From: Undaria pinnatifida
Taxonomy: Eukaryota > Sar > Phaeophyceae > Laminariales > Alariaceae
DNA length: 64,000 bases
Direction: 5' to 3'
Assembly (NCBI GenBank): GCA_012845835.1
Contig: JABAKD010000002.1
Span: 27,392,710-27,456,709, forward strand
The notes under the pieces were generated by a model that was not told the DNA's origin, did no database searches, and worked only from the letters and a program-made list of their open reading frames with translations. Below are positions 21,614-31,300 of this stretch, piece after piece (the first letter of the stretch is position 1; the number at the start of each line of letters is the position of its first letter). A program made the translations under genes and the position numbers.

Positions 21614-24600
21614 TATCTCCCTGTCCCCTTTACATTTCGCCCTCCCTCTCTCTCCCGTCGCACTTTCATTGCGCAGCGAGACACCCAAGCGGACAAAACA
21701 GCACCGCCCCGCGGCAACGCGCCCCTCCCTGGCCGCGCGAGGTACCATCGAGCCCCAAGTTCCCAGCAGCCGCTCGACCATCTTGTCCAAAACAACCCAC
21801 CGTGAAGGCAGTAGTGGTCCTTCTAATAGTACCGTTGTGCGCCAGCCAAAAAGACCGTAGTAGAGGTCCCTCTATAGTAGTGCCGGTGTGCGCGAGCAAC
21901 AAAAAAACGGCACTGTTGAGGAAACCGGCACCACTCCGCACGCTGCGACTATAGGGTATACCCATACGTGTCAAGCGACTTGAACAGCACTAAGGCGGCA
22001 ACCGGCACTACTCAACCGGCACTATAGGGGGATCCCTACCGTATTTGCCCCCCGACGGGTCGCGTGTGCTGTGAAACTCAAATATTCAACACCATTTATG
22101 CGGAGATATACATGATTTGTTCTTCACGGGGATGGTCGTAACCTACCAGGGTATTAATTAGGTACCCTTGATAATTAGGTACCGGTGATAACCGGTTAAT
22201 ATTTCGCCTAGTGGGTTACATGGATAGTCGGCGTGTCAACGTGTGCTGGGTACCGTGAAATGGCAGTAAAAAACGGTACAAGCTTCGCGTATATCTATTG
22301 CAAAAGGGGGGGTTATAAGGCGGCGTAGTGCACCGAGATTTCGACCGCCCTATCTCGGAAGACCGCTCTACCTATTGGAGTTGGAGCGGTTGACCGCCCT
22401 ATTTGGCTTTTGGTGATATCCCTATACAAGGCGATATCCCTATGTAAGGCTGTAGCCGCCCTATTGAGTACACAATACCGCGTTTTAAGGTACGGCACAG
22501 AGTGCTCCTGCCCCAAAAAATGGCAAAAGATGACAGACCAGAGGGCCTCATGAAGAGGGATATATATCATACGAGTTTTGGTGCCGATGCGGAGACGAAA
22601 GCGGGCCGTGTATACTGCGGTAGCCGCCCCGAATAGGGCGGTAGCAGTCCTGAGTAGGGCGGCTACCGCCTTATATAGGGTCCGTTGCTATGCAGGGCGG
22701 TAGCCGCCTTATTCGCATCTTCTGCCGTGTCAAGCCGATTTTGACCGCCTCATCTTGAATGACCGCGTTGTTCAGACCGCCTCATGTATAGCCCCCCCTA
22801 CTGTAATACAAAAAAACAAAATAGTGGCTGGCTTACAAGTATAGGACTGCTACGGAAACCCCGGGGACGGTAAATATCATCCCCGGGGTGCGGGGGATCA
22901 CCATCACCGGGTGGGTAAGCATCAAAAAAGCTGAAAACGATTTTTTGTTTACCCCTCCAGTAAATTATATTCTTAGAAAGATCCGGGCCAGTACCCATCC
23001 CTGATATTTCATGTGCGTTGCTGTCTTGTGCATATGATAGCGAAGAGTACGCAACCCCAACTGGAGAAGTGGCAGGGCTCACTCACCGCGTGGATCTCGC
23101 GGAACGAAGGGCGCTTGTCGGGATCGGTCTGCCACCCGGACCTCAAGAGGCTCTTGACGTCGGCCGGCCATGCGTTCTGCAACGGCGGCCTGTATCCCCC
23201 CTGCTCGAGACGGACCGCCCCCCCCCACACACACACCCCGATCCCCGCCGCGCAAGAAACGGGTAGAAACATACAAGCAAGCACGCGATGGACGGAAGCA
23301 AGCAAGCAAGCCAGCAAGCAAGCGAGCAAAAATGCAAGCCAGCAAGCGAGTGAACAAGCGAGCGAACAAGCGAGCAAAGCAAGCAAGAAGCAAGCAAGGC
23401 AAGCACAGCAAGCAAAGGACGAGCAAAGCAAGCGAAGACAAGCGAAAAACAAGCAAAGGACAAGCAAGGCAAGCGAAGACAAGCAAGGCAAGCAAAGACA
23501 AGCAAGGCAAGCGAAGACAAGCAAGGCAAGCAAGGCAAGCAAGGAAAGCAAGGAAAGCAAGGCAAGCAAGGCAAGCAAGGCAAGCAAGGCAAGCAAGGCA
23601 AGCAAGCAAAGAGAACGAGCGATCAGCGATCGACGGAAGCAGCGCACACCACTGGGTATAAGGACGACAGCAAGTAGGAAAAGGGGCACTATATTAAGAC
23701 GATGAAATCTTCCTCTAGCCTGCCACTCCGGTAGGGCAAAAGGAAGATACAAGGTGTTGCGCAACCAAGGGAGGGCAGGGGGGGGGGGGGGAGCAGAGCG
23801 GAAGAGGGAGATGTACACGCCTACCAGCCGGCGTGCCGCGGACGGCATTTCGGTCGGCGAGAGCGAGGGGTGGAAGGGGCACCCTGACGACGAGGCGTTT
23901 ATGTTAATACGAGGATAGGCTTATTTATATCAATTCTGCTCTTTGATCTTCATTATAAACCTTAAATGATTTTGACTGGATTTAAGAAACAGAAAAACAA
24001 ATGCTACCAAATACTGTTTCCCCGCCCATACTCGTTCTGCTCGAAACAAACGCCCAATTATGCCGCCTTCATTATAGACGCCCAAGTTATGCCACTTTTA
24101 CGTTATTAAAACGCCCAAGAAGTGTGCCATTTTCATGTTCTCCAACACGCCCCATTATGCCAAGCCTACCGCTAGCATAATGGACATACGCCAAGTACGT
24201 GGACGATACGATCCCAAGGCGGCGGACACCCCGTACCAAAATAAGCAACGATAATAGGCCATGGGTCGGCTGCGACTGGCACTAGCTAACACGTACCGAA
24301 CAGCGACAAAACGGGTGTTCCTCTCTGGGGAGAGAGGAGGGGGTGGGGGGTGGGGGCAGTCTGCGTGGCCCCTAATGTTGGGACAACAGTAGCAGGGGAG
24401 GGGGGGGAGGGAGGGGGGGGGAGGGGTTGTCTGCGCGACGCCGCGAGTCGGATAGCATGAAGAGGGGCAAGACGAAGAGCCGGGGTGGGGGGTTCCGTGC
24501 GGTTTCCAAGATCGGACAGGGAAGAGGGGGTGGGTGGGTGGGTGGGTGGGTGGGTGGCCTGCATTGGCGCTCGCGTCAAGTGCTTTGTGGCACTTCCTGT

Positions 24601-27600
24601 CAGATCCTACGGAGGCACCCTGATGCCTCCGAGCGACCCGCGGACCCCACAAAAGTTGCGGCGACCGAAACAAAAATTAGTGCCAGGTATTAAATAGGAA
24701 GGTTTTCACAAAATACCACATGGTAAAAGAAGGTGTCATACGAAGAGCAAATCAACTGACGAGGGCAATCACCACTCGGAAACACAAACTCTGCCAACAT
24801 ATTTCGAAGTTTGTACTATCACGCACGAGAGAAAAGCAATGATATCGCCACCAGAATAACCATCTCGCTATGATAGAGGCGTTGTGGCTGAACTGCACGA
24901 CGAACAGCGGCTTCCGGCCGCCGGCGCGGCAGCGGAAACCAACCTCATCCTCGAGTTGCTTGTATGGCACCCTTCCCCCCCCCCCCCCCCACGTGCCTTC
25001 TGGAACTCCCTGTTCACGTCGTAACTCACATTGCACACTTGGTTCAGGTACATCTCTGTGTTCATCCCAGCGAATGGGAGCCGTCCTGCCACCATCTCCC
25101 TGAACGAATCCCGCCGCAAACACGAAACAAGACAAAGTTTGAGTCGCATAGGGGCATCAACGCACACAAAAACGACGTAGCACACAGCAAAGCCAAGCAA
25201 AGCAAAGCAAAGAAAAGCAACACAACGCGAAGGACAAGCGTGGGCAACGATAATTGGAGCCACCGGAGGATACATGAATCCTTAAGAACTTCAGGTGTTT
25301 AGGAAGGCTTGGTTGTGTCGGTCGGCATGCAGACAGGCACGCTAGCTCTTCCACCGTCCGCAGAGGCGTCACTTGCTAAATATTTTGCAAGGGTTGCATG
25401 TAGAAAGCCTCCGCGCCTCCCTCTTAGCCGTTGCTGCTACTGCTACGCCCAATGTACTGCTATTGCTACATACAGCGGTACAAAGGGAGAAAATATCACA
25501 CCAACAGACAATTGACAAAAGAAGACCTGCACCATATACCATACAGAACTTAAAGAAGATTAAACGAAAAAAAAAAACGCCTACACCATGTTTACCACAC
25601 CCAACTCAAAACAAGATCAAATGAAAAAAAAAAGGCAACGACGCCATGTCAAGCTGCAATAACATGAATTGAACACGGCGACGGCGAACTAAACAAACGC
25701 ATCAGTGCCAGCGTACGCGCGCGGCAATGGCCTCACCAGAAGATGATGATGAAAGACCACACGTCCGCCTTCTCATTGTACCTGCACAGACGGCCAAAGG
25801 AACACACAATAACGCTAAATGAGCGCACAAATACTACGGCAGGGAGGTGCACCCAATCGACTCGAGGAGCTCGATGCCTCCCCCAAAACACACAGGTCAA
25901 GATAATGTAATCGTGAATGAAAGCGTGATAACCCGGTGATGGTAGCGTTATCCAAGCTAGCGGTATCTTAGCTGCCGGTTTCTTAGCTAGTGGTATCTTG
26001 TTAGCTAGCGGTAAATCCGCCGTCACACCTACCTCATCGCCAAATTTACCTACGCGTCCCCACCTCCTCCCTCCCTATTTCCTTGCTTCGCCGCCCATCG
26101 CCCTCCCTCCCTCCCTCTCCTTCCCTCCCCCCCTCCCTCCCTCCATTCCCCCTCCCTCCTTCCCTCCCTCTCTCCCTCCCCCGCCCCGTCCCTGCCTCCC
26201 TCCTCCCCCCCTTCCCCTCTCCCTCCCTCCCTCACTCCCCCCCTGCCCCCTTCTCGCTTCCCTCCCGCCCTCCCTCCCTCCCTCCCTCCCTCCCTCCCAC
26301 AGAAAACACCCCACAGGCGTACTCACGGCTGACACATTGCGACCTCCGGCGGCATGTAGCGGGGGGAGCCTGTCTCCCCCGTCATCTTGTACTTCACCGA
26401 CCCGCAGCGCACGGTGCGGCTGATGACTTTGGCGAGGCCAAAGTCCATGAGCTTCGCGTCCCCGTCTGAGTTGAACCCTATATTGTCGGGCTTGAGGTCC
26501 CGGTGCATCAAGATCCTGTTGATATATTGCGCGGGGGGGGGGGGGGGGGGGGGTACTCATTTTCATGCATAGCCGTTGTATTAGACCATAGATCATAGAT
26601 ATGAGACCCTATCATCCCTACTATGCCGGGACGGAGCATGTTGGGTTTCCACCAACCAGGCAGACATCGCGTTGTGCACCAAGCGCGAAGGGCCGTGAGG
26701 TGTTCGGCGAGTCGCATGAAGGGTGAGCTGCATCCTGATCAGAACCACCGCTTACGAGGCGGAGATTCCGCACCTTGTGCGTGCTTTCTTGCATATATAG
26801 CGGGGGGGGGGGGCAAGTGCATGGGGATTAGGGTCCGGTCGTATGAGGACCCTGTTGATACCAGGTCAAGGTTCATGAAGGTCCTGCTGCTAGGCGTGCT
26901 GTGCTGCGCGGTGACCGCGGCTAACTCTCTCGTGACAGCTCGCATCGAAACAAGTCCCACAGGTTTGCGGTGAAAGATCCCTTTCCTCTTGTAGACGCTG
27001 GGTGTGCAAACACATGTTACACAAGGTTCCCCTCCGGGCAGTGCCCATCAAGGGGGAGTGGCTATAGACCGAAATCCAAGTATCCAACATCTGACTGCCT
27101 TACGTCATTTAGAGGTCGCAATCACACATACAAACCGCGACAACAGGCATCACGAGTGTATGCACACAGGCGGCCACGGGATAGCCGGGGCGTCGGTCGC
27201 AGGGGGTTGCTTACCCGCCAGCCACCGTCTCGTTTTCGGATACGCTATATCGTGGAAACCCCGGAGGGGGTCGGGGAGGGGTGAGGAGGGTGGGCGGGCA
27301 GCGGCGCAGGGCACGGTTGCCTTCACCAACAGTATTATTGCATACCCGCACGCCGTGTGAGGGAGTAACCAGAAGGGCTGCCGGATTGGTAGCAGCCGTA
27401 GCCTTTTCGGCACGTTATCAACCGTGCTGGGTAGAGGAGTGAGTCGGAGTCGGGGGGGGGGCGAGGTGAGGGGGAGGGTGGGCGAAGGTACAGCCGTCGC
27501 CAAAACACGATATTGTGCCGAGCTACTGTGCGCCCGGTTACGAGGCAGAGGGAAAGCGTGCGTGCGCGCGATTCTCCCACGGACTCCGCGCCTTTCCCTC

Positions 27601-28326
27601 CGAGCCTCAGCGCAAAAACAAACAAGCAGGCGCCGCCGCCGCCGCCGCCGCGCGTGGCATCGAGGGTATCGGGCGGACGACGTCCTGCTCCACTTCCACC
27701 GCACTTCGCCTTGCCTAGTCCCGCTTCACTCTACCCCTCCCCCTTCCCCGCCCCCCTCAGCTCCGTTTATCAGACGGACGGCGCCTTTGAGGGAGGGAGG
27801 GAGAGAGGGAGGCCACGCCATAAGGCCACCACGACAGTCGTTGATATTACGCCCATCCGCACCGGTCCACTCCACTTCCACCTCCCCCCCACGGCGCCCC
27901 GCCTCACCCCCCTGCACTCTACGTCTGTCCTCCGCCCCGCTTCACTGTCCCACCGCCCGCCGCCCCGCCCCACCCAGCTTCCCTCTACCCCCGCCCCCCG
28001 CCTCGTTTCCCTCAACCCCGCGCCTCCCCCCCGCCCGTCCCTCAATCTACCTCCGCCCCGTCCCGCCCCACCATGATTAACTCACTTTCCGGGGAGAGCG
28101 TCGTCGTGCATGTAGGACAGCGCTGAAGCCAGCTGCTTGGCGTACTTGACGGCAGGGTTCACGCCGAGCCCACCCCCGCACTTGTCCAGGCGGTCGCGCA
28201 AGGTGCCGATAGCCAGGTACTCCAGGACGATGAAGCTAGAAACGAACAGACGGTCCCACCACGGCGGCGGCGGCGGCGGCGGAACAGAAAGAGCATGCGG
28301 GAAGAAACAGTGCAACGCGGGGAGCG

Positions 28327-28359
<33 letters not shown>

Positions 28360-31300
28360 AGTCTGGTTTGTTCGTGCTTGAGCTCGGACGAAAGTTGTCA
28401 AGTTTCATACGGAATACTAGGCGAGACGGGGAAAAAGGGGGGGGAGATGGGCGGAACGTGCATTTCGTAATAGGGCTTCGAGAATAGGATTGCGGAATGA
28501 TTTGGGAGATGTGAAAGCACGAGAAGAGCTTAATCCAACCTCGTATGACTGCTGTGTTGAGCAGATTCGTTTGCATTATCATTTTCAGGCCATAATATAA
28601 AGGTTGCTACAAAACAGAGGCGAGCATTTGCCAGGGTGCAGAGCACTATGTCCACCCCGTCACCGCCCCGCTCGCCAACGCCCTCCCCCAACCGAGTCGC
28701 GCTACACGAGCGCTTGACACAGCACACCGCTGGCTGTAGAAACATGCAAAGCCTCAAAAAACAGTCCGAACTATGGAAAGAGTCAAGTGGAAACCGTTAT
28801 CTTGTGCTGGACCCACACACACAAGGAATCATTCCCCTAAGGCCACCACAGCTCGTGAAACACCCCCCCCCCCCCCGCCAATCCTCCCTCCACCACCCTA
28901 TCCTTCTTCTATTCACCCTTTCACCCCCCCCCCTCCCCCCCACCCAACCCCATCCCTGCACACACACCCCGCTTACTTGAAACAAAGGCAAAGGCTATCG
29001 CTAAGAAACGAAGCGAAAGAGGAGAAGCACTTGATATACGGGGGGGGGTTGAGGGAAGATATTGGAATAAAAAAGTCCTGCACGGCCCAATGGACTACGC
29101 GAATCAGCTGAAACTGCAATTTCATGTAGGGGACCTGGACCTACCAGGAAGAGAATAGAGATAAACCAGTAGTCGGGAGGAGGAGGACGTGGCTACACAT
29201 ATGTGCCCGTGTGACGCAACAAAAGAGAGTAGGACTCGCATAGTAGGAGAATGCGAAATATACAAGGAGGAACGAGATGTGTTAGAGGAGGAGGTAAGAT
29301 ATACAAGGAGGAACGGGATGTGTTAGAGGAGGAGGTAAGGAAATTAGACGTATGTGACATGGAGGAGTTTGGTAGACTAGAGAGTAGCGAGAAAACGATC
29401 GCTATCCTAGGGAATAGATGGTGGCCGCAGACGGCGAAACAGGACGGGGATAGGATAAGCAAACAGTTCTTGTATAGTATATGGAACAAGCGTAATGAGC
29501 GCCCAAATGTTGTGGGTGTCTCTACTAGGAGTAGGAACGGTGCTCCGTCTCGGATGCGTGGTCAATGGTCAAATGACTAAGGAAAGCAACAAATGAGTAC
29601 CCCCCCCCCCCCCGCCCCCGCTTCCCTCCGCTCTTCTTCATACCCCTCCCCCCCACATCTCCCCCGTCCCCTTCCCCCTCCATATCTCCCTCCTCAATCC
29701 CCCCCCCCTCGCTCATCCACTCCCCCCCCCCCATTCACCCCCGCCTTCCGTCCACCCTCCCGTCACACTCCATCCAACACCACCCTATACACCCCCCCCC
29801 CCATTTCCGAGCCACACCTACCTCTTTCCAGTGGGGGTCGACCCCGCTCCGAGAAGGTTGACGATGTGGCGGTGGCTCAGCTTGCGCAGCACGAGCGATT
29901 CTACCACGAGGTCATTCTCTGCTACCTCCGGGCCTCCGTCCGTGGGAGTCTTGATGATGACTCCCTCCCTCTTCGAAGACTCGTAGGAGCCTTCCGGAAT
30001 GCCCATGCTCGCGGGGAGCTTGCGGGCCAGGAAGCACTGGCACATCGCTCCCTGCCCAGAAAAACAAAACGAAATTGACACGGTGAAAATGAAAAAATTA
30101 TTAAAAATGTCAAAATCAAAAGCAAGATCATGGTAAAGATCAAACCAAGAAATCAAGATCATATCAAGATCGAGATGACCAAGATCAAGAGACCGAGATC
30201 AATACCAAGATCAACATCAAGATCAACACCAAACATCAACGTTTACGGGCAGCGAGCGACTGGTGTGGACATCTTGTTGTTGAGAGACCAGACACACGAG
30301 CACAAACAAACGCAAAACGAGAAAGCAGCCGGGTAAAACTCCTCCAATCGGGGCAGGATCACCTACGACGCACCGAGAAAGCAGGTATGTCAAAAACCCA
30401 GCTTCCTCCCGTTCCTTCCTCCCCCCCCTCCCCCCTTCCCTTCCGTCAATGCGTCCGACACATAATCTGCGGGGAAGGAGCAGCGTTTTTTCCCTCTTGA
30501 GGGTCGTTGCTTGAGGAGCTCTATGCCTCCCCCTAAGAAAGCTTATTTTGAGGTAAACTGAAGAGTCCTCCCACGCTACGCGAACAGGGGTGCGGCAGAT
30601 TCTTAAGAGTTTTCTGAGTTCCTAAACATGAGGATCTGGCTGAATACCAACAGACCATCATCCATCATCACCCCAAAACATGACTTCGGAAGAAATTCGT
30701 TCGCTTGCGCAAAATCCAACCAACATTTGCATGCGCTACAGTCAGTAGTAGCGACCGGGCTACTCCTACTGCTGTACACTCAACTCAAGTTGTTTCGTAA
30801 GGGATAATTTGTCAAAACCAATCCGAACCCCTTGAATTTACTCCGTATTATTCAGCGTTTTTGGAGTCACTCTCTGGAAATTTTCACGCTAGGGAAAAAA
30901 AAAAAAAAAACGCGGTGTGCAACCTACTCCGATTGAAATTTTCAAGCTAACGCACGATTTACCCCGCGATTACTTCTACGTGTGTTCCAAAGCAAAAAAT
31001 ATACTCGATAAAAACATCAGACCCCAAGCGGTACTCACTCCCTTGAGGAGCTCAACCGGCCAGAAACGGTCCGCCGAAAAAAAAGCAACCCTCTACAGTG
31101 GTGTTGGGGTGTTGGTGGAGTATTAGTCCGTTTGACCACTTGCAAAACGTTAACCAATATCAGGTATAGCTTCACCCAAACCAAAAGCCTTACAACAGCG
31201 GGATCTGGCCCCGAACCAAGAGCCAAAGCCACGCTGTAGGAACAGTACCAGTACGGACGCGTGTTCGATAGAGGTGTGCAGAGGTGCACAACTTTTTTTC

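Larger units (their letters stand above)
20553..23086 (-). other. Kinase intron 8, repeat-rich
   Basis: This interval holds a non-LTR tail and repeat family B (21205-21545), a CT microsatellite (21557-21611), and a cluster of GGCGGTAGCCGCC-like palindromes (22320-22790). Confidence 0.6.

Noticed and set aside
21372..21954. Two overlapping plus-strand frames with Ser-Leu runs
   Set aside because: They are caused by the CT microsatellite and flanking C runs.
23009..23848. 279-codon minus-strand frame rich in Leu, Ala and Cys
   Set aside because: It combines an AAGC repeat tract with the real 38-codon kinase exon 8, read through intron sequence; only the exon part is coding.
27424..28076. 218- and 187-codon Pro/Arg-rich plus-strand frames
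   Set aside because: They lie in a C-rich kinase intron, overlap in three frames and have no motif.
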